From Maniola hyperantus (lineage: Eukaryota; Arthropoda; Insecta; Lepidoptera; Nymphalidae), in NCBI RefSeq assembly GCF_902806685.2, contig NC_048555.1, forward strand, positions 4,340,001-4,404,000: 64,000 bases of DNA, in the 5' to 3' direction. A model generated the notes under the pieces. The model made no database searches and was not told the origin of the DNA. It worked only from the letters and a program-made list of their open reading frames with translations. Shown here piece by piece: positions 29,354 through 39,946 of the stretch. A program made the position numbers and the translations under genes. Within the stretch, counting starts at the first letter, position 1. Every line of letters begins with the position of its first letter.

Positions 29354-32029
29354 CTAATCACTATACACTAACTCAAAAGGTTTGGTCCTTTTTAGTCTTC
29401 TCACTGTCTCCGTTACGTCAAGCAGCTGGATTGCTTCAACGTTAACGTGGTGGTGAAGCCTATAGTCGTGGGCTTTGGCAGATTTGGTGATAACTTTATG
29501 GACGTATTCAATTTGAAGGTCCCTATGAATATCATCATTTCTGATGTACCAGGGTGCATTTACAATATTCCTGAGTACTTTGTTTTGGAACCGTTGGATG
29601 ATTTGGATGTTACTTTTTTTGGTACAGCCCCACAGCTGTATGCCATAAGTCCAAATGGGCATCAGGACTTGTCTGTACAAAAGAATCTTGTTGTGTATTG
29701 ACAGCGAGGAATATCTACCAAGTAGCCAATACATCTGTTTATACTTTATATCAAGTTCTTTCCTTTTTTTCTTGACATGAGCTTTCCAGCGCAACTTCAC
29801 ATCAAGTGTCATACCAAGGTATTTAGCTGTATCCACGTAGGAGATTTTTTGGTCGTTTATGAAGACAGCGTGATACTTTTTTGTTTTATTTGTGAAATCT
29901 ATATGAACTGACTTTGATTCATTTAGCTTTATTCTCCACTTTTTAGTCCATTTATAGACTTTATTTAGCGCTATTTGTACGTTACCCACTGCCTCTTCAT
30001 GTGTGCCTCCTACGGCCATAATGGCAGTATCATCAGCAAAAGTGGCAATCGTATTGTTTTCAAGGTCTGGAATATCGCAGGTATATAATAGGTACAGGAC
30101 CGGCCCTAAAACACTCCCTTGCGGAACTCCAGCTTTTATACATTTAAGCTCAGAGTAGGCATCTTCTTGTCTTACTCTAAATGCTCTATCTGTTATGTAT
30201 GATTCCAGGATATCTGCGAATGATTTGGGTAGCTCGTTTCTAATTTTATGAATAAGACCTTCATGCCAAACTTTATCAAAAGCCTTTTCAATATCAAGAA
30301 ATACCGTGGAACAAACTTTCTTTTCTTCAATTGTTTTTTCTATGGTGTTAACAATTCTATGTACTTGATCAATAGTTGAATGTTTCTCTCTGAATCCAAA
30401 CTGATGATCTGGTATCAGGTTTTTGTTTTCTAATATTGGTTTCATCCTCTTCAGTAGGAGCTTTTCAAATAGTTTTGACATAATAGGCAACAAAGAGATA
30501 GGCCTATATGATGTTGCTTCATGAGGTGGTTTTCCTGGCTTAGCTATCATAATGACCTCGGCCACTTTCCACACATTAGGCACGTACCTGAGCCTAAATG
30601 CAGCGTTTATTATTGTGGTGAGCTTAACTATGGCTTTCCTTGGAAGGTTTAATAAAATTTCTCTCGTAATTAAATCATATCCAGGAGCTTTCTTGGGACC
30701 CAATTTGAGCTTTATTTCTCTACATATTTCTTTGGGTGTCACTAGTTTGATGTCTACATCTTCCTTGATTTCCCTAGTAGAGTCTTTATCAATTTCTTCT
30801 CCTTCGTATGGCTGAAATATATTCTCTAAGTGTTCTGCAAATCGTTTAGCCTTTTGGTCGTTATTTATCGCCCACTCATTGTTTTCTTTTTTAATTGGGG
30901 GAATATGCATTAGTGACTTGTCCATATTCTTTGTCGCTTTCCAGAGTGAATAATTGGTGCTCCGGTCATTTGTCAAATTTTGAAGGTAATTGTCCATAGT
31001 TATTTGTTCATACTTTTTGATTTCGCGCTTGATTTTTTTTGTAAGTTTATTCAATATTCTTTTATCTAATGGAGATCTAGTCTGATGCCATCTATTTCTT
31101 GCCCTTCTCTTTTCAGTTATTAGGTTTAATATATGTTTCGGATACACTGTACTTTTAGGTATATTTTTATATTGTGATGGAGTATTTTTCCAGGCCGCCT
31201 GTTGTATGTCTACAACAAATTGATTGACCTCTTCATTTAGTTGTCCTGGACATTTTAATGGTACTTTTAGATTAATGCTGTAATTCAGTTCTTGTTTAAA
31301 GCCTTCCCAGTCCGTCTTTTTACTTGCTAAGGTCGGAGTAGATTCTTTAAATAAGATTGTTTCGCTTAGTGTAAGTAATATTGGAGAATGATCAGAGCTC
31401 ATGTCATGTCGTTCTTCAATTCTAAGATATTTAGGTGATATATTTTTGTAGATAAAGAAGTCTATTAGGTCTGGAGTTTTACCAGGGTCAGTCGGCCAGT
31501 ATGTTGGTTTTCCAGTGCTAGCTACATTACATTTCAGTTGCTTAATTGCTTCTAGTAGTTCTTTTCCTTTAGTCGTAGTTAATCTAGATCCCCAATAGGT
31601 ATTTTTAGCGTTGAAGTCACCTCCTACGATAAACTTATTTCCATATTGTTCTAGAAAACTAACATATTTATCTTTTTTTACTGAGTGCCTTGGCGGACAA
31701 TATATAGCTACTACTATAATTGGATACAGCTTTGTTTGTACGTGTATGGCCACAGCTTGAATTTCTTGTTCTTCATATTTGCTTTCCTGGAAGTGGTAGA
31801 GATTTTCTTTGATAATTACAGCACTGCCACCCCTAGCTGTATTATTAGGATGTAACGCATGGTAGACTTTATATCCTTTAAATCTAACGAATGACTCTTT
31901 AGTGAAGTGTGTCTCGGATATCAGACACACGTCAATATTTTCCATATTCAGGACTACTTCTAGCTCGTGCTTATGTTGGAGTAGTCCGTTAGAGTTCCAA
32001 GCCATAATTTTGAGGATATTATTATTCAT
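29354..32029 (-). CDS. Jockey LINE ORF2: endonuclease/reverse transcriptase
   Basis: 891 codons. The N-terminal APE-type endonuclease shows the E-T-H motif at 39-41, G-G-D-F-N-A near 136 and the catalytic S-D-H at 212-214. The reverse transcriptase domain, roughly 470-740, shows motif A D-I-E-K-A-F-D near 579, G-V-P-Q-G-S near 634 and the catalytic box F-A-D-D at 664-667. The C-terminal region contains an I-Q-R-F-Q-N-K-V-L-R motif usual for Jockey. There is no RNase H domain, as expected for this clade. The start ATG overlaps the ORF1 stop by one base (TAATG), pointing to termination-reinitiation. All key catalytic residues are present. Confidence 0.95.
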   Translation of the reverse strand: MNNNILKIMAWNSNGLLQHKHELEVVLNMENIDVCLISETHFTKESFVRFKGYKVYHALHPNNTARGGSAVIIKENLYHFQESKYEEQEIQAVAIHVQTKLYPIIVVAIYCPPRHSVKKDKYVSFLEQYGNKFIVGGDFNAKNTYWGSRLTTTKGKELLEAIKQLKCNVASTGKPTYWPTDPGKTPDLIDFFIYKNISPKYLRIEERHDMSSDHSPILLTLSETILFKESTPTLASKKTDWEGFKQELNYSINLKVPLKCPGQLNEEVNQFVVDIQQAAWKNTPSQYKNIPKSTVYPKHILNLITEKRRARNRWHQTRSPLDKRILNKLTKKIKREIKKYEQITMDNYLQNLTNDRSTNYSLWKATKNMDKSLMHIPPIKKENNEWAINNDQKAKRFAEHLENIFQPYEGEEIDKDSTREIKEDVDIKLVTPKEICREIKLKLGPKKAPGYDLITREILLNLPRKAIVKLTTIINAAFRLRYVPNVWKVAEVIMIAKPGKPPHEATSYRPISLLPIMSKLFEKLLLKRMKPILENKNLIPDHQFGFREKHSTIDQVHRIVNTIEKTIEEKKVCSTVFLDIEKAFDKVWHEGLIHKIRNELPKSFADILESYITDRAFRVRQEDAYSELKCIKAGVPQGSVLGPVLYLLYTCDIPDLENNTIATFADDTAIMAVGGTHEEAVGNVQIALNKVYKWTKKWRIKLNESKSVHIDFTNKTKKYHAVFINDQKISYVDTAKYLGMTLDVKLRWKAHVKKKRKELDIKYKQMYWLLGRYSSLSIHNKILLYRQVLMPIWTYGIQLWGCTKKSNIQIIQRFQNKVLRNIVNAPWYIRNDDIHRDLQIEYVHKVITKSAKAHDYRLHHHVNVEAIQLLDVTETVRRLKRTKPFELVYSD

Positions 32030-32973
32030 TATTTCGATTTAATTGTAGCTTTTTTGGTGCTATCTTCAAGTTTTTTTAGTCGCTCATCAAAGGAAGACAT
32101 GTATTTTAAAATTGAATCTAGTTTACTTTCAAGATTGTTATCTGTCTGTATGTTAGATTTAGCTGCAACAGTTTGAGCATATGTCATTTTATTTGACGTA
32201 GTATTTTTTGGAATCTCTTGTTTTTTGGTAATATTATCATTAGTTCCTAGTTTTCCTCTACTTGCTGCGGATTCTTGTTGCTGTCTATATGGTGCTGATG
32301 ACTTTTTAGTATTATTTTTTCTTATGCTTTGCATTTCTTTGGCTATCATACACCCCCTATAATTTGCTGGGTGTGATCCACCGCAATGCACACACTTTGG
32401 TTTCTCATCTGCTGGTTTTTTGCAGTCTTTAGTGAGGTGTTTTCCGGTGCATTTTACACACCGTGGTTCCCGAGAGCAGTATTTTTGTGTGTGTCCATAA
32501 GATTGACACCTTTTACATTGAGGTACTAACTTCGATGTTTTTAGGGGTTGTATTTCTACCTTGCATCCTAGGATAGACTTAATATTGTGGATCTTGTTGA
32601 TATCCTCATCGTGATTAAACGTAAGCATAAACATATTGAGTGGCTCCTTGCTCTGCCATCTTAATTTGTTTGCCACGTCTTCTATTTTAAATCCTTTATT
32701 TGTGAGGTCTTCCATTATTCTACTCGGTTGGCATGTATAATGCAATTTTTTTGCCATAACTCTTATTGGCCTTTCCTGCTTATTCTCGTAGGAATGCCAA
32801 ATACAATTATTTTGGGTTAAGAGCTTACTAATAGTTTTATAAGCGTCTTCATTTTTTGTATTAATTTTAACTGTCTCCTTACCCATCATCTTCACGGTGA
32901 ATGAGTCCTCAGATGAGTTGTCACTCGGCAGACTTGCAGTTATTAAATCGTAAAACGATTGATAGTCTATCAC
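32029..32973 (-). CDS. Jockey LINE ORF1: Gag-like nucleic-acid-binding protein
   Basis: Open for 314 codons. Three consecutive zinc knuckles mark it as a LINE Gag: C153-x2-C-x4-H-x4-C, C172-x2-C-x3-H-x4-C and C194-x2-C-x3-H-x6-C. They are preceded by the K-R-x-M/F-type region (residues 70-150) typical of Jockey ORF1, and the C-terminal part is Lys/Gln-rich. The frame opens at a GTG (32973), and the first in-frame ATG is at 32889 (residue 29, M-M-G-K-E). The in-frame codons upstream of the GTG reach a TAG without any ATG, so the start is either 32889 or a non-AUG/mutated codon. Confidence 0.9.
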   Translation of the reverse strand: MIDYQSFYDLITASLPSDNSSEDSFTVKMMGKETVKINTKNEDAYKTISKLLTQNNCIWHSYENKQERPIRVMAKKLHYTCQPSRIMEDLTNKGFKIEDVANKLRWQSKEPLNMFMLTFNHDEDINKIHNIKSILGCKVEIQPLKTSKLVPQCKRCQSYGHTQKYCSREPRCVKCTGKHLTKDCKKPADEKPKCVHCGGSHPANYRGCMIAKEMQSIRKNNTKKSSAPYRQQQESAASRGKLGTNDNITKKQEIPKNTTSNKMTYAQTVAAKSNIQTDNNLESKLDSILKYMSSFDERLKKLEDSTKKATIKSK

Positions 32974-33130
32974 AGCCGATACGAAATGGTATTCGTATTG
33001 ACACTATGTTGACAGATGTCTCATCATTAACATTTAGTTTCAAGTAGGTGCGCTCAAAATATGACGCTTACTGCTGCTATCAGCGCGGCTAAGATGGCTA
33101 AAATCAAGTTGTTTCAAAATCAAGTCGACA

Positions 33131-34597
33131 GTCGCAGGTCTAGCGTGTAATGTGTAAATGTGTGAAATATAATTTAAAAAAAGTTAAATATTGAAATAAA
33201 GAAATCGCTAAGATTTTATCACAAGTAGATATATTACCATATAAGGTATAGTTAAAGTAAAGTAAAAGTAAAGTATTCTTTATCTACATCAAAACCAAAA
33301 CAATAGAAATATATCAAAGATGTTTGCAAGTACAATAGGCGGCCTTATTGTTAAAATAGCGATCTCTTCCAGGCAACCTTAGAGTAGAGGATATTATGAA
33401 AATTAAAGAAAGTGGAAGGGGTGTACTAATTAAATTAAATAAATACATATAATATACGTATAGTTACTAAGTAAACCCCGATAAAATACCAAAATTAGTC
33501 GTAAAGTAATGTGTGTTGCTATTTTTAAATATCAGTAAGTGTCAAAAAACCATTTGTAATGATTGATAATATCCATTGTCGGAAACAGAAGCAATTCATC
33601 ACCTTATTTATCGGTTTTGAGTGAAACGTAAATACCGAAAAACGCTTCGCGAATTTACGTTTTCCATTACGGTAGGTAAAAACATTTGTATTCGGAATTG
33701 ATTTCAGCCAAATTTCAGCTAAAAATATTTGACACATTTTATTTTGCTGGCCGCGAAACGCGCCCCGCATAAATGTCATATCGATTACGGGATTCTAAAT
33801 TTTATTTTTGGGTCACGTATATTTGAAATCCTCCACATCAAAGTGAAGCTCGAAGAGCATTTACAGCGAACGGCTGATTTATGCTGGACCGTAACGATTC
33901 CCGTATAGCATGAACTGGGTGCAAAATGCTACGAATATTTTAAATGGACTAGTGCATGCTACGCCATGCCACGTCCTAACATGGACGTGTATCTATTGAG
34001 ATGGGAAACACTCGGTCTAAAGTTCTATCCACATACACTTTGTAGAGCTAGGAAGTTAAAGACACGGGTGCAAATGGTTTGGTATTTTACCTATAATATA
34101 TGTATAGATATTTCTTATTCATAAGTAATTTCTTCAAAGTAAGAATCATTTTAAGTCACTCACTCACTCCTCTTTTGAAGGTCCCAATACTGTAGCTGGC
34201 GGGTAAAATAGAAGCCGGAAGACAAGTATAAGAATATCGGTTGCAGTTAATTAAAATATAACAAAATACGGCGAGTCATTGCCTTGCCTAGCAGGCGCGC
34301 ATTGCTTCCGTAATGAGGGGCATTTCACGGGAATTAAGTCGGCAAAATTTGTACAGTCATCCTTTTTCCTGCGTCACTAAGAACTGTTTATAGAAAAATG
34401 TTTGGGTGAACGATGTGGCGTGCGGACGTGTGGACGTTATTTGGACTTAGGGTAAAAGCCTTCGCCCAAGCTAAGCAAGCCAACGACTCAACACCTCGAC
34501 ATACACCGGCTCTGATGTACGTACCGTATTTATTCATTGCGTTTGGCGCGTACTGGTAAAGTTATTCGAATATTGAATATCTTGAAATCCATACGTG
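33131..34597. other. Intron sequence with a LINE 3'-end scrap
   Basis: At 33245-33380 is a LINE 3'-UTR-like segment (AAAGTATTCTTTATCTACAT, AATAGAAATATATCAAAG, GTTTGCAAGTACAATAGGCG, GCCTTATTG). This pattern ends many lepidopteran LINE copies, and a weaker match is at 5548-5655. Elsewhere in this 1.5 kb no gene was recognised. Confidence 0.5.
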
Positions 34598-34822
34598 CAT
34601 GCTAATATTATAAATGCAAAGTGTGTCTGTCATCTGTTAGCTTTTCATAGTCCATCTATTTATCCGATTATGGTGAAATTTGGTACAAAGATAGCTCAGA
34701 TCCCGGAGAGATTGGCCATACTTTTACCTGCTTACTTTGCTTTTACATTTTCCCGGAAAATTATTGAGCGGGTTTTTTAATAACCTAAATCCATGCGGAC
34801 GAAGTTGTGGGTATCATCTAGT
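34598..34822 (+). mobile_element. Helitron-like element, H-GTCT family
   Basis: Starts TGCTAATATTATAAATGC, then GTGTGTCTGTCATCTG, GGTGAAATTTGGTACAAAG and ATTTTCCCGGAAAATTATTG. It ends CCATGCGGACGAAGTTGTGG, GTATCATCTAG before T. Both termini are present. Confidence 0.75.
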
Positions 34823-35191
34823 CTAGTAGTAGTAAGAAATAAAAATACGACGCTTACAGCGCGTGTTATCAGTCAGTGGTTATACCTAAATATGTGATCA
34901 AATACCAATGATCACGAACGTATGACATTCTTCACTGTACGAAAAGTTAAACTAGGTATATAGTTATGGTTTGCGAAGACATTTATAGCTTAGATTACGT
35001 AATAATTTGTTTCATTGTGGACACCCTGTTTACTGCAAAATGCATACAAGACGTATACTTAGAAAATGGTGTTTGGCGGTTTGGTTTAAACTATAGAGCG
35101 GCAGGCAAAGTCTAGAACGATTAAACAAGAGCGCACGTACTTAAGCTACAAGTATATCGGATTATGCCTTATTCAAAAAGCATCCGGGTGT
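34823..35191. other. Intron sequence, nothing recognised
   Basis: About 370 bp, no gene or repeat recognised. Confidence 0.4.
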
Positions 35192-35425
35192 AAGGGCTTT
35201 TGAGACGGTCAAGTGGCTTGATGGTAAGCACGTAGTTTTGTTTTGTTTGCTCAAGCAGCTTAAGCCAGCAACAGGCACTTTTCTCATTTCTCGAACACTG
35301 TCCGAAAGTCGGCTCAAGCAAAAATATAAAATCGCATCAATCACGGTGCAAACATTGTAAACGATTAACTTGCTTGACTCAAGCAAAAATCTACGTGCTT
35401 GCCATCAAGCCGCTCGGAAGCCCTA
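35192..35425. mobile_element. MITE with GGGCTT...AAGCACGTAG inverted ends
   Basis: Left end AGGGCTTTTGAGACGG and GGCTTGATGGTAAGCACGTA, and right end CTACGTGCTTGCCATCAAGC and CGCTCGGAAGCCCT, are imperfect inverted copies of 40-50 bp. CTCAAGCA words repeat inside (TTGCTCAAGC, GGCTCAAGC, GACTCAAGC). About 235 bp, no ORF. Confidence 0.7.
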
Positions 35426-36018
35426 TATCAAAGCTAGTCACGGTGAAATATTGATAAATGTATTAACGTTCATATATCGGCACTGTTCCACTTTGCCCGT
35501 TGACGGTCACTTGACGGCCGGACTTTGTTCACTGAACTAGATACGAATTCGCTTCTATTCGCTCCCGTTGCACAGAGTGACGTTATATTATGATAGGAAG
35601 AAGATAAAATAACCTTTACAAGATAGGATAACTATAAATTTTAAACTACCATCAAACTTGTTATGTAATGCATACCGTATGCATAAATACGTCCGAAAAT
35701 TTATTAAAAGTTGAATGTATTATGCGTGACGGAAAGTATCTTCATACATACATCTGGCATTCTTATACTCTATCAAGCTTGCTCATTGAGTAAGTATCCC
35801 AGTCTTAATGTTTCACATTGTTTTCACGTCGTGACCTCCTTTCATTAATCACAGAGTTTTTTTTTTTTTGGATAGTAAGCTTTACGTTCGGCTCCCAATC
35901 TTACCGCAAACGCCTCGAGTATCGATACGAGGTTTCGACTCTAAGGTTTATTTCTGCACTTATGCAAAATTACCTATTTACACATTTAAATACCTAAGGT
36001 CACCCGTCTAAGATCATT
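35426..36018. other. Intron sequence, nothing recognised
   Basis: No gene found. A T-run lies at 35858-35869. Confidence 0.4.
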
Positions 36019-36268
36019 ACCCCTATTATAAATGTGAAAGTGTGTTTGTTTGTTGGTTTGTTGGTTTGTTGATTTGATGGTTTGTTGGTTTGTTGATTTG
36101 TTGGTTTGTTGGTTTGTCCTTCAATCACGTCGCAACGGAGCAACGGATCGACATTATTATTATCGATATAGGCTACTTTCTATCCCGGAAAATCAAAGAG
36201 TTTTTTTCAATTTCACGGGATTTTTAAAACCTAAATCCACGCGTACGAAGTCGCTGGCATCAGCTAGT
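36019..36268 (+). mobile_element. Helitron-like element, H-GTTTG family, full length
   Basis: Starts CCCCTATTATAAATGTGAA, carries an expanded GTTTGTTGGTTTGTTG tract (36045-36115), then TCCTTCAATCACGTCGCAAC and CTATCCCGGAAAATCAAAG. It ends CCACGCGTACGAAGTCGC and GGCATCAGCTAG before T. The GTTTGTTG repeats produce a spurious low-complexity reading frame. Confidence 0.8.
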
Positions 36269-36518
36269 AAAGAAATAAATAGTAATTTGTAAGTAGGTAT
36301 AGTACTAGTAGGTAAAGTAAAGCTTCACTGTGAAATCAAATGTAGTGACCGGTGGCAAAGTGGGGCTCTGCAGATGAAAGCTAGCATGACTATCGAATTT
36401 TCACTTTGACACCCCGAATCACCCCGAATGCTTTATTCCTTACGACACGAACATTTTGAAAGCACACAAATATTTTGCTTTCAAATAGGTTTATTTGGCA
36501 TCGGAGTCATGGTAGCTT

Positions 36519-36888
36519 TTGACGACCTCCCTGGCGCAGTGGTAAGCGCTGTGGTCTTATTAGTGGTAGGTCCCAGGTTTAATTCCTGGATATGGAATAT
36601 ATATATATATAGATAATATATAATTTCTAAATTTCTAGTCTGGTCTGGTGGGAGGCTTTGGACGTGGCTAGTTACCACCCTACCGGCAAAGTCGTGACGC
36701 CAAGCAATTTAGCGTTCCGGTACGATGCCGTGTAGAAACGAAAGGGGCATGGGTTTATTAAAAACTGCCATACCCCTTCCAGGTTAGCCCGCTTCCATCT
36801 TGGACTGCATCGTCACTTACAACCAGGTGAGATTGCAGTCAAGGGCTAACTTGCATCTGAATAAATAAAATATAAATAAATAAAGCTT
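36519..36888 (+). mobile_element. tRNA-derived SINE (SINE-B), full length
   Basis: The tRNA-like head has an A-box-like TGGCGCAGTGGTAAGCG and a B-box-like GGTTTAATTCC at about 36576. The body contains GGGAGGCTTTGGACGTGGC, TACCACCCTACCGGCAAAG and TTCCGGTACGATGCCGTG. The 3' end has CCAGGTTAGCCCGCTTCC, TGAGATTGCAGTC and an AAATA-type tail. At about 370 bp it is one of the most complete SINEs in the window. Fragments lie at 24428-24716, 25797-25866 and 60963-61010. Confidence 0.85.
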
Positions 36889-37192
36889 TGTGTATGGAAT
36901 GGATAGCCAAATGCCGTGATTAACAACTTAACAACAGTAAAATCTGTGTTTCCTATTTTTAAAGTTATAGCTTATAGTAAATTGGAGTTATTGACAACAA
37001 TGTGTAAGAGTGCAACAAGCTGCACAATAGACGATATTTTATACACACTGTATAGCACAGCTCTTGACAAACTCTCGAGCGCACTAGAGGGCGGAATGCC
37101 AATATTGATTGGCTCTTCACTACAGCCACTTAGGGAAGCCTAGCTTATGTCGCATATACATGTCACAGTTAGCACATAAAAATTATGAAATC

Positions 37193-37395
37193 ACTATCCC
37201 CATATCATAAATGCAAAAGTGTATTTTTTTGTTGGTTTGTCCTTCAATCACGTCGCAACGGAGCAACGGATCGACGTGATTTTTTGTATGGGTATAGTTA
37301 AAGCCCTGGAGAGTGGCATAGGATACTTTTTATCCCAAAAAATAAAAAAGTTCCCACAGGATTTTTGAAAAGCTTAAATCCACGCGGACATATAA
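37193..37395 (+). mobile_element. Helitron-like element, H-GTTTG family
   Basis: CATATCATAAATGCAAAAGT, TTTTTTTGTTGGTTTGTCC, CAACGGAGCAACGGATCGAC and CTGGAGAGTGGCATAGGATA follow the family order and end at CCACGCGGAC. The CTAG tip is missing: sequence passes into a linker (CACATTTTTTCCAAAGATTT) also found at 26410-26465. Confidence 0.75.
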
Positions 37396-37468
37396 ATCTT
37401 TCTCACATTTTTTCCAAAGATTTCAGATGCCGGTAAAAGATCATTCGGCAATCACTACATCCATACTT

Positions 37469-37696
37469 CCATACTTAATATTATAAATGCGAAAGTGTGT
37501 CTGTCTGTCTGTCTGCTAGCTTTTCACGGCCCAACAGTTCAACCGATTTTGATGAAATTTGGTACAGAGTTAGCTTACATCCCGGGGAAGGACATATAGG
37601 CTACTTTATATTATTTATCCCGGAAAATTAAAAAGTTCCCACGGGATTTTTAAAAGACCTAATTCCACGCGGACGAAGTCGCGGGCATCAGCTAGT
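37469..37696 (+). mobile_element. Helitron-like element, H-GTCT family, full length
   Basis: Starts CCATACTTAATATTATAAAT, GTGTGTCTGTCTGTCTGTC, CTAGCTTTTCACGGCCC. It ends CCACGCGGACGAAGTCGCGG and GCATCAGCTAG before T. Hairpin and tip are perfect, so this is a good reference copy for the family. Confidence 0.85.
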
Positions 37697-38637
37697 TGAT
37701 TCATAAAACTATACATTCGCTTCTGACCTCGGGCCGTTTTTAAATGGGAAAGTGTGTTTGTTTGTTAGGTGTGATTGTTTGCATGAGTATAGTTAAGTGC
37801 AGTAACAATAGTCAAACTTTATTCCACTATTGATTGGAAATGTGTCTCCCCACAACTTTAAATTCAAATTCCAAACGTCGCGACTGCTTTCTAGATTGAA
37901 CCACAACTTTCCAAAAGTTGCATTGGAACACTGGCAACTATTCATGAGGCAATTTTAATTCCAAGTGGACTCGAGGCGGCCTCGATAACCCTACATTTAC
38001 TTGGCTGTATAAAGGCATTACTTTATGTAACTAGCTTCTATATATGAACAAATAAGAGCTATTTTTGTAGAGCAGTTTAGTTTTTCATTTGATTTACTAA
38101 TATCGGATATCAAGGTTGGTGAGTTTGGATGGATTCCAAAACGTTAAATACTTTACTGCTTTAAAAGGCTTATCTGGAGTTATTGGCGATTATTTCACTC
38201 TCGAAACTATTTATGAATATCTATAGGCTTTCTAAACTTAACGTTGAAGTATTTTAGTGCCTACATCATACAAGAAACCTACTGTCAAAAATTTCAAATC
38301 CCAGCGGTTTAGGCTCAATCAGGCTAAGTGATAGATCAGTCAGTCAGTCAGGATATTAAAAGTCTCTTTATAAATACCTATAGATTGTTTTTATCAAACC
38401 GCCCCCATTAAACGTGGTGGCAAGTATCGCTTTATACTTTGTCCCTCAAAGAATTTTTACGCCATTTTAACTCAGCGAAAACTTTTCACAATGAACGAAA
38501 ATTGAAAAGTTTAAAGGCAAATTCTGTAAGGAAGTTATTTTATGACCTAATAAATCTTTTTGTCGCTGCGAAAATAAACATTTTAAAAAGAAAAACAGGA
38601 AGATGGAAACGTTTCAATTTATAGATTGGGCAAAGAG
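37697..38637. other. Intron sequence with a Helitron-like scrap
   Basis: No gene recognised. At about 38283-38350 there is a H-GACT-like scrap (AATTTCAAATCCCAGCGG, AGTGATAGATCAGTCAGTCA). The short open frame at 38439-38624 is Lys-rich and shows no domain. Confidence 0.4.
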
Positions 38638-38700
38638 AAAAAACCGGCTAAGTGCGAGTCAGGCTCGCGCACTGAGGGTTCCGTACTGCAGTCGTATTTT
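38638..38700 (-). repeat. PRC-family end fragment
   Basis: AAAAACCGGCTAAGTGCGAG, TCAGGCTCGCGCACTGAGGG and TTCCGTACTGCAGTCG match the end of PRC-type repeats (compare 4996-5056). Remaining sequence to about 38770 may be its diverged interior. Confidence 0.6.
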
Positions 38701-39119
38701 GTCGATACTTTTATTATATTTTTGATATGTATTTAAAGTTATTTAGAAATTTCCTTGAAGTGTAGGTTAAAACACTATAAAAAATATACAAAATATTACA
38801 AATAAATGTTATGATATAAAAGCCAAAGGAAATAATGAGGAACCATTGTGTTCCATGTAGACGACTAAAACTAGAGTTAAACCTTATTTCAGGTAACTAC
38901 CTCATGATTGATTGTTCATCGCACGGAATTGGTTATATTTACCTACCTAATATAAATTTAATGACTTACTTATATTTTACCTATTATATCCAGTGTCCTT
39001 GATCTAGTTACTATTATCCTACTATATAGAAATATTTTCTACGTCCTAAGGGTATACTGTATTATACACTCATCCGTATTCGGTTCGTATCCGTGATTCT
39101 TCGAAGTGGCCGTCATACA
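38701..39119. other. Intron sequence, nothing recognised
   Basis: About 420 bp; no gene found. Confidence 0.4.
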
Positions 39120-39290
39120 AATACATACTCATTCTCTAACGCACAGTCAGTACCTAAGTTTTTTTGGCAAAGAATTAGCGTGGCTGTCCAGCGCGGAAAA
39201 CCAGCCAGTATTCTTGGCACCATTACACACGAGCATGGGTTGTATAGTAATCAGATAAGGCTAGCTTTAAGTTTTATTGTAACATGTTCA
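39120..39290 (+). pseudogene. LINE fragment, ORF C-terminus
   Basis: The plus strand encodes F-W-Q-R-I-S-V-A-V-Q-R-G-K-P-A-S-I-L-G-T, matching the R-I-S-L-A-I-Q-R-G-N-A-A-S signature of 28083-28388 and 12700-12960. It is 5' truncated and the sequence past G-T is diverged. The tail is an AT-rich UTR-like stretch. Confidence 0.6.
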
Positions 39291-39422
39291 ATAAAAAACT
39301 GAAGAAAGAACTTTAAAATATTACAATAGGCATTAGCAATTTACTAAGAAAAATCTTTTTCCCCTAACAATCTGTTACGCTCGGGTTTCCTTGACCACGG
39401 GAAGTAAATAAAATCGCAATTT

Positions 39423-39606
39423 TTTTTTTTTTTTTCTATAAAAAGAACATTAGCCATGTTAAATGACTAATATTCCCCTTTTTCCTCTCCAACTACGCTT
39501 GAAGCTTGTGCTAGGAGTAGGTTCGACAATAGTGCAACGGGCGGGGTTTGAACCGTCGACCTTTCGGTTTTCAGTCCACTCCTTTACCAGTTGAGCTATT
39601 GAGGCT
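39423..39606 (-). mobile_element. tRNA-derived SINE (SINE-A) with poly(A)
   Basis: The minus strand starts with a tRNA-like head of about 75 nt: A-box-like TAGCTCAACTGGTAAAGG, an anticodon-arm-like GGACTGAAAACCG and B-box GGTTCAAACCCC. A non-tRNA body (CCTACTCCTAGCACAAGC, AATATTAGTCATTTAACATG) and an A-run (T-run 39420-39437 on plus) follow. Length and head-body-tail structure are typical of SINEs. The poly(A) tail and degraded 3' acceptor argue against a genuine tRNA gene. Confidence 0.8.
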
Positions 39607-39870
39607 CTGCTTCATTTATAACAAAACAACAGTTTCTCGGAGGGAGGATTTAATACAGATTACCTGTAGGTACCCTTTTAACTTCATGCCAAGATTTTCC
39701 CGATTAGTTTTGTATTCTTACAGATGTTTCAAAATAGTACATGAGTACACGATTCATGATCAGTCTATTACCGGCTCACTACTAAGAACAGGTCTGCTCT
39801 CTGAATGAGTAGGGTTTAAAAACCACAGGCCGCCACGTTTTATTTACCGTTAAAGCCAGTTGATTAAAAC

Positions 39871-39946
39871 GCACATAATTCCGGGATCGAACCCGCTACC
39901 TTCCGAACAGGAGACGGACTTCTGAATCACCAGGCTATCACGGCTC
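39871..39946 (-). mobile_element. SINE-R tRNA-like head
   Basis: The minus strand reads GAGCCGTGATAGCCTGGTG, ATTCAGAAGTCCGTCTCC and GGTAGCGGGTTCGATCCCGG. This is a tRNA-like A/B-box promoter region resembling the head of 22705-22985. The body is absent. Confidence 0.6.

Larger units (their letters stand above)
29132..33130 (-). mobile_element. Jockey-clade non-LTR retrotransposon, nearly complete
   Basis: Minus-strand order is a short 5' leader, ORF1 (32973-32029), ORF2 (32029-29354), a 220-bp 3' UTR and a poly(A) run (T17 on plus at 29132-29148). Both ORFs are open for their whole length, which suggests a recent, possibly active copy. The 5' boundary is uncertain: I place it between 33005 and 33130. 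I could not identify a clear target-site duplication. The LINE lies in the same orientation as the channel gene within its first intron. Confidence 0.85.

Noticed and set aside
36050..36292. Open frame rich in C-W-F-V-D repeats
   Set aside because: Generated by the GTTTGTTG microsatellite of a Helitron-like copy.
38439..38624. Lys-rich 61-codon open frame
   Set aside because: No domain, no splice signals that could link it to a gene, and typical for AT-rich intron.
39530..39606. Possible genuine tRNA gene on the minus strand
   Set aside because: A and B boxes are present, but the sequence continues into a SINE body and poly(A) tail, and the acceptor stem does not pair convincingly.
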